A DNA stretch of 64,000 bases. Source: Hominimerdicola alba (GTDB taxonomy: Bacteria; Bacillota; Clostridia; Oscillospirales; Ruminococcaceae). Below, piece after piece: positions 9,101 to 16,703 of this stretch. The notes under the pieces are model-generated. The model was not told where the DNA came from. It saw only the letters and a list, made by a program, of their open reading frames with translations, and did no database searches. Position numbers and translations under genes: made by a program. How positions within the stretch are numbered: position 1 is the stretch's first letter; every line of letters begins with the position of its first letter. The stretch spans positions 338,657 through 402,656 of the forward strand of contig NZ_FOAT01000002.1 in NCBI RefSeq assembly GCF_900109655.1, written 5' to 3'.

Positions 9101-9889
9101 TTATGCTTTGTCTTGGCGTATAAGCTTTCTTATCGCTTCTACCGCGCATTTTATTCCGCGTGAACTGTCGTCAGTCAGGGTATCTGGCAAGCCCTGTTTG
9201 GAGCGTTCCATGTTCCAAAGGGCTGTAAGTACGCAGCCGCAGCGTACTCCGAGGACCATGCCCACCGAGTATATCGCAGCGCACTCCATCTCAGAGGAGA
9301 GACAGCCGCATTTTACAAAGCTCTTCCATCTTGGCAGAAGATAATCCGCCACGCCTGAGCGCTCGGGCTCCACCTGACCGTAAAAGCTGTCCTTGGAGTG
9401 TACCACGCCAACATGATAGCGGTTTCCGTTCTCGTCTGTGGAAAGCTCCTCTGCGCTGTCAGCCAGCGCCCTAAGTACGGAATAATCCGCCGCCGCGGGG
9501 TAGCCTATGGGAAGATACTCGTATGAAGTACCCTCGGCACGTATGGCGCTGTTTGCGATGATGAGATCGCCGCCCCATATCTTCAGGTCGATTCCGCCGC
9601 AGGTGCCAATGCGTACAAAGGTATCCGCACCGCATTTTGCAAGCTCTTCTACTGCTATAGCCGCAGATGGTCCGCCTATGCCCGTTGAACATACCGTTAC
9701 CTTTTCACCGTCGAGTGTGCCTGTGTACACATTGAATTCGCGGTTGTTTGCCACTTGTACAGCGTTATCCAGAAGTGCCGCTATTTTCTGCACACGCCCC
9801 GGGTCGCCGGGAAGAATAACGTATCTGCCCACTTCCTCGGGAAGTGTCTGTATGTGGAACTGCCGCTGTCCGTCAAGAATAGATGCCAT
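9101..9889 (-). CDS. udp: uridine phosphorylase family protein
   Basis: A 262-residue nucleoside phosphorylase (NP-I fold). The phosphate-binding loop YVILPGDPGRV, the CSTGIGGPS motif, VRIGTCGGI and the nucleoside-binding SSEMECAAIY match uridine phosphorylase. It would cleave uridine with phosphate to uracil and ribose-1-phosphate in the cytoplasm for pyrimidine salvage; a related nucleoside as preferred substrate cannot be excluded. The start at 9889 follows GGAGG. It has its own promoter (9979-10007) and a hairpin in its leader. Confidence 0.88.
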   Translation of the reverse strand: MASILDGQRQFHIQTLPEEVGRYVILPGDPGRVQKIAALLDNAVQVANNREFNVYTGTLDGEKVTVCSTGIGGPSAAIAVEELAKCGADTFVRIGTCGGIDLKIWGGDLIIANSAIRAEGTSYEYLPIGYPAAADYSVLRALADSAEELSTDENGNRYHVGVVHSKDSFYGQVEPERSGVADYLLPRWKSFVKCGCLSSEMECAAIYSVGMVLGVRCGCVLTALWNMERSKQGLPDTLTDDSSRGIKCAVEAIRKLIRQDKA

Positions 9890-9938
9890 GATGATACCTC
9901 CTTGAACATCTGTTGTTTTTAGCTAATAACGACATTCA

Positions 9939-9965
9939 GCACGGTACAGTTTTTCCGTACCGTGC
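9939..9965 (-). promoter_or_regulatory. leader hairpin of udp
   Basis: Perfect 9-bp stem GCACGGTAC / GTACCGTGC with a 9-base loop, immediately after the predicted transcription start of udp. It may stabilise the mRNA or serve as an operator; it can also end upstream transcription. Confidence 0.5.
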
Positions 9966-9978
9966 GAAATGTTTTACA

Positions 9979-10007
9979 ATAATATGGTGAAGGATTGGAA
10001 ATGTCAA
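9979..10007 (-). promoter_or_regulatory. promoter of udp
   Basis: On the minus strand TTGACA (10002-10007), 17-bp spacer, TATTAT (9979-9984). Confidence 0.75.
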
Positions 10008-10011
10008 TATA

Positions 10012-10854
10012 TCAGTTCAGCTGATTGAAGTCATTATAATTGTTGCTGCTGCCGCTGTATACATTGTTATTGTTGTAGCTGTTGTTATAATCGTTGTTGT
10101 AGCCGTTATTATAGCTGTTAGTGTTGTTATAACCGTTATTGTAGCTGTTGAAGCCGTTGCTGTCGTAGGAGTTATAGTTGTTATTGTTATATCCGTTGTT
10201 GTAATTGTTGTTGTAGCTGTTTGTATCGTTGAATCCGTTATTATAGTTATTATTGAAGTTGTTGTTGTACCCGTTATTATATCCGTTGTTATTGTAGCTG
10301 TTGCCGTTATAGGTGTTATAATTGTAGTTGTTATTTCCGTTCATGCCTGAAAGTACAGCACCTGCTGCCATGCCGCGGACACCGCCTATATTTCTCCTTG
10401 ATGCTTTGGTCTTTATGCCTGAAACGAATAATATCACACCGATCAGACCAACGAATACAGAAGCTACCATTCCGCCTGTGCCTGTATCATCATATCTGGT
10501 GTAATGATCGGCGGCGGGATTGGAAGGATTGTAGTAAACCGTGATGCGTGTGCCAACATCGACTCTCTGACCAGAACTCAGGGTAGATGAGCCTGAATAC
10601 GCCTTGCCTTCAACATCAAATGTGTAGGAAGTAGGATAAACATAGTATGTAGTTCTGCTGTGCTTGCCGGTTTTTCTTGTTCTGCGCTGTTTTGTGACCG
10701 ACTGTACAATGCCGTTGTTCGTGGACTGTGTGCAGCGCTTATGCATCTTTTTGGTGTTGTTGCCGGTCGTGAAAATGACCATTGACATTACGACCATTAC
10801 TATCCCGATAAAGATCATAAATCCGGGACTTGACTGTGTGTTTCTTCTTGCCAT
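10012..10854 (-). CDS. DUF3592 membrane protein with Asn/Tyr-rich repetitive tail
   Basis: A 280-residue protein. Residues 12-29 and about 130-150 are transmembrane; between them lies a DUF3592-like domain (PTSYTFDVEGKAYSG, then RITVYYNPSNPA). After about residue 172 the chain becomes nearly pure Asn, Tyr, Gly and Ser in short units such as NNGYNNGYNNN, over about 105 residues to the C terminus. Such composition is prion-like and rare in bacteria. Function unknown. The start follows GGAGGAG. Its upstream region shares a conserved module with the next DUF3592 gene. Confidence 0.8.
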   Translation of the reverse strand: MARRNTQSSPGFMIFIGIVMVVMSMVIFTTGNNTKKMHKRCTQSTNNGIVQSVTKQRRTRKTGKHSRTTYYVYPTSYTFDVEGKAYSGSSTLSSGQRVDVGTRITVYYNPSNPAADHYTRYDDTGTGGMVASVFVGLIGVILFVSGIKTKASRRNIGGVRGMAAGAVLSGMNGNNNYNYNTYNGNSYNNNGYNNGYNNNFNNNYNNGFNDTNSYNNNYNNGYNNNNYNSYDSNGFNSYNNGYNNTNSYNNGYNNDYNNSYNNNNVYSGSSNNYNDFNQLN

Positions 10855-10913
10855 ATTCTTTCTCCTCCGTATAGTCTACATAAAATTTAAGCCCTTGGCT
10901 TTTCTTTATACAT

Positions 10914-10980
10914 ATATTATCACTTTTGAAATGATTTTTCTACCAACTCAGATTTGCAATTACGCAACGAAAAGTTGCAT
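10914..10980 (-). promoter_or_regulatory. shared upstream module, copy A
   Basis: Matches copy B (11608-11674) in order and spacing: TATCACTTTT, then exactly 20 bases from CAC to TACCAA, then TTTGCA, CGCAA and GTTGCA blocks. GCAAC-TTTTC-GTTGC (minus strand) forms an inverted repeat. It lies 60-125 bp upstream of a DUF3592 gene, where an activator site and promoter would be. Confidence 0.65.
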
Positions 10981-10981
10981 T

Positions 10982-11494
10982 TTACTGCCACTGTCCGTAG
11001 CTGCTGAAATCGTCCTTTTCCGCCTGCTTTTTGCCAAGGTGAGATAAGTACAGTCCGACGAGAACGACTATCACACCGATGCCCACGAAACCGAATCCCA
11101 TGAACTTGAACAAAGTAGTAATAAAGGAGATGGTCTTATCTGCAGGAACATATGCTTTATGGGGAGAATCAGGGTCTATCATGATGTCAGCCTTATCGCC
11201 TATATCATATGGCGGATCATTTGAATATGCATTTGCCGAGAACTCGTATGAAGCGCCCTCGTACTCATAGCTGTACATAGGTGAAGCCAGACCGTCTTCG
11301 TTATATTTGTATTTGAAAACATAAGCCTCAACAGGTACGGTGCATTCTTCCTTTTTCTTCGAATCGCTTTTTTCAAGTATAATGCCTACTGTGCCTAATA
11401 TTCCGCCCACCAGTATGAATATCGCCATAACCAAGCCTACCACAAAGGCGGGTGAGGCGTTCCTGTTTGTGCCAAATGATGTACGTACTCTCAT
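10982..11494 (-). CDS. DUF3592 membrane protein
   Basis: A 170-residue protein with transmembrane segments near residues 17-40 and 128-152 and a DUF3592-like extracytoplasmic domain between them (SPMYSYEYEGASYEFSANAY, then ADIMIDPDSPHKAYVP). It is a shorter paralogue of the neighbouring gene without the Asn/Tyr tail. Function unknown. The ATG at 11494 follows GGAGGAC. TATAAT (minus strand) lies at 11602-11607 next to the shared upstream module. Confidence 0.78.
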   Translation of the reverse strand: MRVRTSFGTNRNASPAFVVGLVMAIFILVGGILGTVGIILEKSDSKKKEECTVPVEAYVFKYKYNEDGLASPMYSYEYEGASYEFSANAYSNDPPYDIGDKADIMIDPDSPHKAYVPADKTISFITTLFKFMGFGFVGIGVIVVLVGLYLSHLGKKQAEKDDFSSYGQWQ

Positions 11495-11558
11495 TGTATG
11501 TCCTCCGTTTTATTCAGTGATATGTATTATGTTTACATATGCCGTAATATACAGCAAA

Positions 11559-11583
11559 CGACATAAATCAAATATTTATGTCG
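11559..11583 (-). repeat. 10-bp perfect palindrome in DUF3592 leader
   Basis: Arms CGACATAAAT and ATTTATGTCG with a 5-base loop, between the promoter and start codon of the DUF3592 gene at 11494. It shares ACGACATA with the arms of the larger palindrome at 11683-11784. Confidence 0.6.
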
Positions 11584-11607
11584 TCTGTCTTGAATGATCA
11601 TATTATA

Positions 11608-11674
11608 ATACTATCACTTTTCGCGGTAAAAATCTACCAACCTAACTTTGCAGTTGCGCAATGATGAGTTGCAA
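11608..11674 (-). promoter_or_regulatory. shared upstream module, copy B
   Basis: Second copy of the module described at 10914-10980, with the same block order and spacing. A minus-strand TATAAT (11602-11607) follows it directly, so the GTTGC/GCAAC blocks sit at and above the -35 region. This suggests regulation of both DUF3592 genes by one DNA-binding protein, perhaps of the LytTR type; the regulator is not in the window. Confidence 0.65.
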
Positions 11675-11682
11675 TTGCAGGT

Positions 11683-11784
11683 TATAGTAAACGACATATA
11701 TTTCAAGACATTCAGTGCTCACAGCCACAAAAAGCACAGCGTCTGCGAGCGCTGAATGTAGAAATAAATATGTCGTTTACTATA
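11683..11784. repeat. 102-bp nested palindrome, MITE-like
   Basis: Perfect 17-bp terminal inverted repeats (11683-11699 and 11768-11784) enclose a second inverted pair (ACATTCAGTGCTC / GAGCGCTGAATGT). The element abuts the nadC stop codon exactly. It could be a miniature inverted-repeat element or a long terminator hairpin; there is no T-run. Confidence 0.65.
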
Positions 11785-12624
11785 TCATTTTACCATCTTC
11801 ATCGAGATATCGAATGCCTTGACAGAATGTGTCAGCGCACCGAGCGAGATTATATCAACGCCTGTCTCTGCTATACCGCGGATAGTTTTTTCGGTAACAT
11901 TGCCCGAAGCTTCAAGCAGAGCTCTGCCGTTTGTGAGCTTAACGGCTTCTGCCATTTCCTCGTTGGACATATTATCCAGCATGATTATCTCAACACCAAG
12001 GTCGAGAGCTTCTTTCAGCATTTCCATGTCGGCTACTTCAACTTCTATCTTGACGGTATGACCGACTTTTTCACGCAGAGCGTTCACCGCACCTGTCATG
12101 CTGCCGTAAGCATCGAGATGAGTGTCTTTCAGCATAGCGCAGTCGCTGAGATTGTAGCGGTGGTTCTTTCCTCCGCCCACGGTAACTGCATACTTCTGTA
12201 TAGCCCTGAGTCCGGGGAGCGTTTTTCTTGTATCAGCCACGCTTGCCTTAGTGCCTGCGATAAGCTGAACGCACTTGTTTGTGGCGGTAGCTATGCCCGA
12301 CATATGCTGCACCAGATTCAGTGCAGTGCGCTCGCCTTTGAGGAGAGCCCTTGTGGGTCCTGTTATCTCAGCGATGATGTCGCCTTTTTGTACAACTTCG
12401 CCGTCATGTATAAAAATTCGGAAAGACACTCTGTCGTCCAGCAGTTTGAAAACTCTCAGAGCTACTTCAATGCCGCAGAGCACGCCTTCGTCCTTTGAAA
12501 CGTACTTTGCAGTGCTGACAGCGTCATCGCTCACCAGCAGGTCGGTGGTCACGTCTATATAATTGATATCTTCCAGCAGAGCTGTTTTGATGATATCATC
12601 TATCTGGAATTGCATAAGTCTCAT
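11785..12624 (-). CDS. nadC: nicotinate-nucleotide pyrophosphorylase (carboxylating)
   Basis: A 279-residue quinolinate phosphoribosyltransferase. It joins quinolinate and PRPP to give nicotinate mononucleotide and CO2 in de novo NAD synthesis. Family signatures: ERTALNLVQHMSGIAT, ADTRKTLPGLR, VGGGKNHRYNLSD, IMLDNMS and the final IISLGALTHS. Full length. It starts 21 bp after the nadB stop on the same strand, so the two are an operon. Confidence 0.95.
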   Translation of the reverse strand: MRLMQFQIDDIIKTALLEDINYIDVTTDLLVSDDAVSTAKYVSKDEGVLCGIEVALRVFKLLDDRVSFRIFIHDGEVVQKGDIIAEITGPTRALLKGERTALNLVQHMSGIATATNKCVQLIAGTKASVADTRKTLPGLRAIQKYAVTVGGGKNHRYNLSDCAMLKDTHLDAYGSMTGAVNALREKVGHTVKIEVEVADMEMLKEALDLGVEIIMLDNMSNEEMAEAVKLTNGRALLEASGNVTEKTIRGIAETGVDIISLGALTHSVKAFDISMKMVK

Positions 12625-12645
12625 AAATTTACCTCCGTGGTATCA

Positions 12646-14148
12646 TCAGAATCCGTGTTCGTAGTCAACGTAATCAAGGGGAACACTTTCAAAAGCTATC
12701 TCAACAGCCTCGGTCAGCACGATATATGCTACTGTTGCAAGGCTTTTTGCTTCGATATAATCGCGGTCGAGCTTGAAATTGCCTTTTACCAGCTTCTCTC
12801 GGATATGGGCTACCCTTGTAAGGCTGTCCTGAAGGCTGCCGATATCGGGCAGTACAAAATATGCCTTCTGCATGATAGATCTTATCTCGCGGCGGATTCC
12901 CGAGGGGATATGCTCGGCGGTCTCGTCTATCTTGTAATCGAAGCTTTCCAGCTCCTTGTTCTTGTCTATCTTCTCGGCGATATCGTGTGCCGCACGTCTT
13001 GAAAATACAAGAGCTTCCAGCAGAGAGTTGCTTGCAAGTCTGTTGTTGCCGTGAACACCTGTGTGTGAACACTCGCCGCAGGCATACAGACCGTCGATAT
13101 TCGTTCTTGCATAGGTATCAACATTTATGCCGCCCATAAGGTAGTGGTGGCAGGGGAATATCGGCACAGGTTCCTTTGTCATATCGTAGCCAGCTTCAAG
13201 CAGATTTTTGTATATCATGGGGAAACGGTTCTTGACGAACTCGGGATCCTTGTGGGATATATCAATGTAGAATTCGTCCGAGCCTGTTCTTCTTGCTTCA
13301 AATATTATGGAATGTGATACCACATCACGGGGAGCAAGTTCAAGTCTGCGGTCGTAGTTCTGCATGAATCTTTCCTTGTTGCAGTTCAGCAGATAAGCGC
13401 CCTCGCCGCGTACAGCCTCGGATATCAGGAAGCACTCCCTTGTCTTGCGGTTATTGAAAGCGGTGGGGTGGAACTGTATATAGCTCAGATGCTGTATCTT
13501 AGCTCCCATCTCATAAGCCTTGGCGATACCGTCGCCTGTAGCTATGGCAGAATTTGTAGTGAACTCGTAAACTCTGCCGATGCCGCCTGTGGCGAATATC
13601 GCCTTGTGAGAATTGCAGGTGATGTACTCGCCGTCCTTCAGCACAAGGAAAGAGAAGCCGTCACCGACTTTGTGGCAGTCGCACATCAGAGCGTTTTCCC
13701 ATATCTCAACATTGGGAAGTGTCTGCACATAAGCCAGAAGCTTAGTTTCTATCTCATAGCCCGTAGCGTCCTTGTGGTGGAAGATGCGGTGCTTTCCATG
13801 ACCGCCCTCAAGAGTGCGGTGATAGTCGCCGTCAGGCTTTTTATCAAATTCAACGCCAAGCTGTATTATCCTGTCGATATCCTGAGCCGCCTCGGTAACA
13901 AGCACCTCAGTAGAATCGGGATCGTTCTCAAAACCGCCTGCTATAAAGGTATCCTCCTTGTGATACTCGGGAGAATCCTCGGGGCTTTTGTAAACGCCTG
14001 CGATACCGCCCTGAGCCAGCGCGGAATTGCACAGCGTGAGCTCGCGCTTTGCCAGCACGAGAACTTTCAGATCGGCAGGGAGATTTACTGCCCCGTACAG
14101 ACCTGCGGCGCCGCAGCCTGCGATGATAACATCATAATTTTTGCTCAT
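12646..14148 (-). CDS. nadB: L-aspartate oxidase
   Basis: A 500-residue flavoprotein that oxidises L-aspartate to iminoaspartate, the first step of quinolinate synthesis. Seen: FAD-binding start (VIIAGCGAAGLYGAVNL), SALAQGGIAG, FATGGIGRVYEFTTN, QFHPTAF and the family sequence GLYACGECSHTGVHGNNRLA with LLEALVFSRRAA. In anaerobes fumarate is probably the electron acceptor (family knowledge). nadA, normally needed between nadB and nadC, is not in the window. Confidence 0.95.
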   Translation of the reverse strand: MSKNYDVIIAGCGAAGLYGAVNLPADLKVLVLAKRELTLCNSALAQGGIAGVYKSPEDSPEYHKEDTFIAGGFENDPDSTEVLVTEAAQDIDRIIQLGVEFDKKPDGDYHRTLEGGHGKHRIFHHKDATGYEIETKLLAYVQTLPNVEIWENALMCDCHKVGDGFSFLVLKDGEYITCNSHKAIFATGGIGRVYEFTTNSAIATGDGIAKAYEMGAKIQHLSYIQFHPTAFNNRKTRECFLISEAVRGEGAYLLNCNKERFMQNYDRRLELAPRDVVSHSIIFEARRTGSDEFYIDISHKDPEFVKNRFPMIYKNLLEAGYDMTKEPVPIFPCHHYLMGGINVDTYARTNIDGLYACGECSHTGVHGNNRLASNSLLEALVFSRRAAHDIAEKIDKNKELESFDYKIDETAEHIPSGIRREIRSIMQKAYFVLPDIGSLQDSLTRVAHIREKLVKGNFKLDRDYIEAKSLATVAYIVLTEAVEIAFESVPLDYVDYEHGF

Positions 14149-14191
14149 AAAATTTTACCCTCTTTGCTATGCAGTGATCTACATCAATGCA

Positions 14192-14215
14192 ACAGTATAT
14201 GGTCAACTGTATACT
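14192..14215. promoter_or_regulatory. candidate operator of nadBC
   Basis: Near-palindromic, also directly repeated element (ACAGTATA ... TGTATACT; on the minus strand TATACAGTTG repeated as TATACTGTTG 14 bp later). It overlaps the predicted start of nadBC transcription, a typical repressor position. A niacin-responsive repressor would be the expected ligand sensor, but the sequence does not match an operator I can name. Confidence 0.5.
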
Positions 14216-14221
14216 TATTCC

Positions 14222-14250
14222 ATTATAACACAACTGTGTCGGAATTTCAA
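14222..14250 (-). promoter_or_regulatory. promoter of nadBC
   Basis: On the minus strand TTGAAA (14245-14250), 17-bp spacer, TATAAT (14222-14227). Confidence 0.8.
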
Positions 14251-14424
14251 TAGTTAATGCAAAAAAATGAGCATTTCGCCGCAATATGTTTTTATCAGGT
14301 AAATACAAAATCTGGAAATATTAAAATTTGTACGCTTTGATAGATGTGAAGATGTTTGGTCAAAACCGCCAAATAAGTTCATAATGAATCTGTTAACTAT
14401 ACAAAATTGGGAAAAATACCCTAA

Positions 14425-14440
14425 AGTTGTATTTACAAGT
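14425..14440. promoter_or_regulatory. candidate GntR/AraR-type operator at the regulator's own promoter
   Basis: AGTTGTATTTACAAGT resembles the AraR box of Bacillus (ATTTGTACGTACAAAT). It contains the -35 hexamer of the gene's own promoter, so autorepression is expected. Similar sites occur before the transporter at 16588 and 16610. Confidence 0.6.
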
Positions 14441-14460
14441 GTTCTTATATGTGCTATAAT
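14432..14460 (+). promoter_or_regulatory. promoter of the GntR/AraR-type regulator
   Basis: TTTACA at 14432-14437, 17-bp spacer, TATAAT at 14455-14460. Confidence 0.8.
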
Positions 14461-14540
14461 TTGTTCAAATTAGTAAAGTCATATATTGAAATTTGGAAAA
14501 TACATGGTATACAACCGATAATAAGATCGAGGGGGAAGTT

Positions 14541-15671
14541 ATGGACAACTATAAATATCTGATGATCGTGGACTGGGTAAAGGAGCATATAGCGTCAAAG
14601 GGTCTGAAGCCCAATGACCGTTTTCTTACCGAAAAACAGCTGTGTGAGATCCACGGTGTCAGCAGGCAGACGGTCAGACAGGCGCTGATGCTGCTTGAAA
14701 GTGAGAATGTAATAGTCCGTGTGCGCGGCAGCGGTACATTTGTGGGAAACAGGTCATCTGTATCCTCGCCGGTATCCGTAAGAGGTAGCATAGGCGTGAT
14801 ATCCACTTATTTCAGCGATTACATATTCCCGCACATAGTTACGGGAGTTGAGAGCGTGCTGGGCAGTGCGGGCTGCACTATGCAGCTGGCGATAACTCAC
14901 AATCAGGTGTATGAGGAAACTCAGGCACTTGAAAGTATGCTGGCAAACGGAGTTCAGGGTCTGATAGTAGAGCCTTCAAAGAGCGCTCTGCCGAACCCGA
15001 ATGTGGATCTTTATGCAAAGTTAAGGCGGGAGAAGATACCGCTGGTATTCTTCAATGCGAAGTATCCCTGGGCAGATCAGCCCTGTGTTGCTATGGACGA
15101 CGAGGCAGCGGGCAGAACGGTCACGGATTATCTGTTCGACTGCGGACATACAAAAATAGCGGGAGTATTCGCACTGGACGATCTGCAGGGACATAAGCGT
15201 TACAGCGGATTCATGCAGAGCTGTCTGGCACACGGCATACGCGAATCGGAGAGGAATGTAATATGGTTCGCAACGTCGGAAAGGAACGATATATTCAGCT
15301 ATACTCAGGATAAGCTGCTGGGTCTGCTGAAAGACAAGAGCGCTGTTGTCTGCTACAACGACAAGATAGCTGTGAAGCTGCTGAAACTTTGCAGGGACAA
15401 CGGCATAAGGGTGCCCGAGGATATATCTGTAGTTGGTATAGACGATTCAAGGTATGCTTCCATCTGCGAAGTTCCGCTGACTACGGTGCATCATCCCCAG
15501 AAAAAGCTGGGCGAAGCCGCTGCAAAGCTGCTTCTTGATATGATAGAGGGGCGTGAGACATCGCCAAAGGATATGCTGTTCACTCCCGAACTTGTGGTGA
15601 GGGAGTCTGTGACAGACCTTAGAATGGGTAATACATTACAATCGGTTCAGAGGAAAAAGGGTGTGAAATAG
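14541..15671 (+). CDS. GntR-family repressor with sugar-binding domain (AraR-like)
   Basis: A 376-residue transcription regulator. An N-terminal GntR winged helix (about residues 5-75; EKQLCEIHGVSRQTVRQALM) is fused to a LacI-type periplasmic-binding-protein domain (about 85-360; IGVISTYFSDYIFPHIVTG, later ISVVGIDDSRYASI). This architecture is that of AraR, the arabinose repressor. The start at 14541 is chosen because GAGGGGGAA lies 6 bases upstream; an upstream in-frame ATG has none. It precedes an AraC-type regulator and a sugar importer whose promoter carries matching operator-like sites. Confidence 0.9.
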   Translation: MDNYKYLMIVDWVKEHIASKGLKPNDRFLTEKQLCEIHGVSRQTVRQALMLLESENVIVRVRGSGTFVGNRSSVSSPVSVRGSIGVISTYFSDYIFPHIVTGVESVLGSAGCTMQLAITHNQVYEETQALESMLANGVQGLIVEPSKSALPNPNVDLYAKLRREKIPLVFFNAKYPWADQPCVAMDDEAAGRTVTDYLFDCGHTKIAGVFALDDLQGHKRYSGFMQSCLAHGIRESERNVIWFATSERNDIFSYTQDKLLGLLKDKSAVVCYNDKIAVKLLKLCRDNGIRVPEDISVVGIDDSRYASICEVPLTTVHHPQKKLGEAAAKLLLDMIEGRETSPKDMLFTPELVVRESVTDLRMGNTLQSVQRKKGVK

Positions 15672-15740
15672 AGAGAGTTTATCCGTTTGCGCACATAGCG
15701 GCGAGCAACGTTATGTGCGGATGGTGATATGTACACAGCA

Positions 15741-15776
15741 GCGCACCTTATGACCTTGGTCATGGGTGCGTTTTTA
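15741..15776 (+). terminator. terminator after the GntR-type regulator
   Basis: Stem GCGCACC-ATGACC / GGTCAT-GGTGCG (one bulge each side) followed by TTTTT. Confidence 0.85.
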
Positions 15777-15834
15777 ATAAATGAAAATGGAAGAGCATAG
15801 TTGTACATACAAGATAATGTGGTGGTGACTATTT

Positions 15835-16533
15835 ATGAGAGAGAAAAGCTGTTCGGAAGAATGTTGCAATGTAAGAAAACTTGATACCAAAAGGATAGGT
15901 GAGCTGCTCAGGAGCGGCAGTACTGCAAGCTGCGGAAAGGTGCTGGACGAGGTACTGGATGAGGTCGGATTTGACGGCTTGCATTCATTGGTGCTGAGAC
16001 TTTATGTCTGTACCGATATGTATCTGGAAGCCAGGAGCTTTACGCGGCAGCTGGGAGTGACCGATGAGGAGTTTACAGCGTGCTTTGGCGGAGTTGACGA
16101 GATAGAAGAAAGACTTTCCACGGTGGAAAAAGCCCGGGAAAATATGCATGATATGCTGGAGCGGTGCATACGCTGGAGAGTTGAAAAATGTCATGAAAAC
16201 GGTAATTCTGTAGTTAGAGACGCCCGCGAGTACATCGATGAGCACTATATGAGCAGTGCACTTTCACTGACTGCGGTGGCAGAGGCTGTGGGTATAAGCC
16301 CTGCTTATCTCAGCGCATTGTTCAAGCGCGAGACAGGAAAGAACCTATCCGAGTACATAACAGGCATAAGGATAGAGCGTTCAAAGGAGCTCCTTTGCTG
16401 TACTTCAAAGCTTATATATGAGATAGCATTCGAGGTGGGTTTTCAGGATTACAGGTATTTCAGCCAGATATTCAAAAAATGTACGGGACAGACTCCAAGA
16501 CAGTTCCAGAACAGTGCAAACATATGTATGTAG
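15835..16533 (+). CDS. AraC-family transcriptional regulator
   Basis: A 232-residue regulator. The C-terminal third (about residues 125-228) is a double helix-turn-helix AraC domain (LTAVAEAVGISPAYLSALFK, then IAFEVGFQDYRYFSQIFKK and a final GQTPRQFQ). The N-terminal part is helical, has several cysteines (CSEECC) and lacks both a receiver domain and a cupin; it resembles the linker and output half of YesN-type response regulators. It may activate the downstream transporter; the ligand is unknown. The ribosome site is weak (GGTGGTG). Confidence 0.85.
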   Translation: MREKSCSEECCNVRKLDTKRIGELLRSGSTASCGKVLDEVLDEVGFDGLHSLVLRLYVCTDMYLEARSFTRQLGVTDEEFTACFGGVDEIEERLSTVEKARENMHDMLERCIRWRVEKCHENGNSVVRDAREYIDEHYMSSALSLTAVAEAVGISPAYLSALFKRETGKNLSEYITGIRIERSKELLCCTSKLIYEIAFEVGFQDYRYFSQIFKKCTGQTPRQFQNSANICM

Positions 16534-16587
16534 ATTTTTTTACGTGACAGTAAAAATTTAAACAAATTGAGTAAATATTTTGGTATA

Positions 16588-16625
16588 AATGTATGCACAA
16601 TTTGATTATAATGTAAGTACAAGTT
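16588..16625. promoter_or_regulatory. two operator-like sites and -10 of the sugar transporter
   Basis: Two partly palindromic sites, AATGTATGCACAATTT (16588-16603) and AATGTAAGTACAAGTT (16610-16625), resemble the AraR-type box before the repressor gene. TATAAT at 16607-16612 lies between and overlaps the second site. The -35 is poor (TATAAA), which fits activator dependence, perhaps on the AraC-type protein encoded just upstream. Confidence 0.6.
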
Positions 16626-16634
16626 AAGAACACG

Positions 16635-16661
16635 AAAGGTGTAAGGCGAAAGTACACCTTT
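16635..16661 (+). promoter_or_regulatory. leader hairpin of the sugar transporter
   Basis: Perfect 8-bp stem AAAGGTGT / ACACCTTT between the promoter and the first gene. No T-run follows, so mRNA stabilisation is more likely than termination. Confidence 0.45.
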
Positions 16662-16703
16662 GGAGGATAACACATGATATGAATATCTAAGGAGGAAATC
16701 AGG

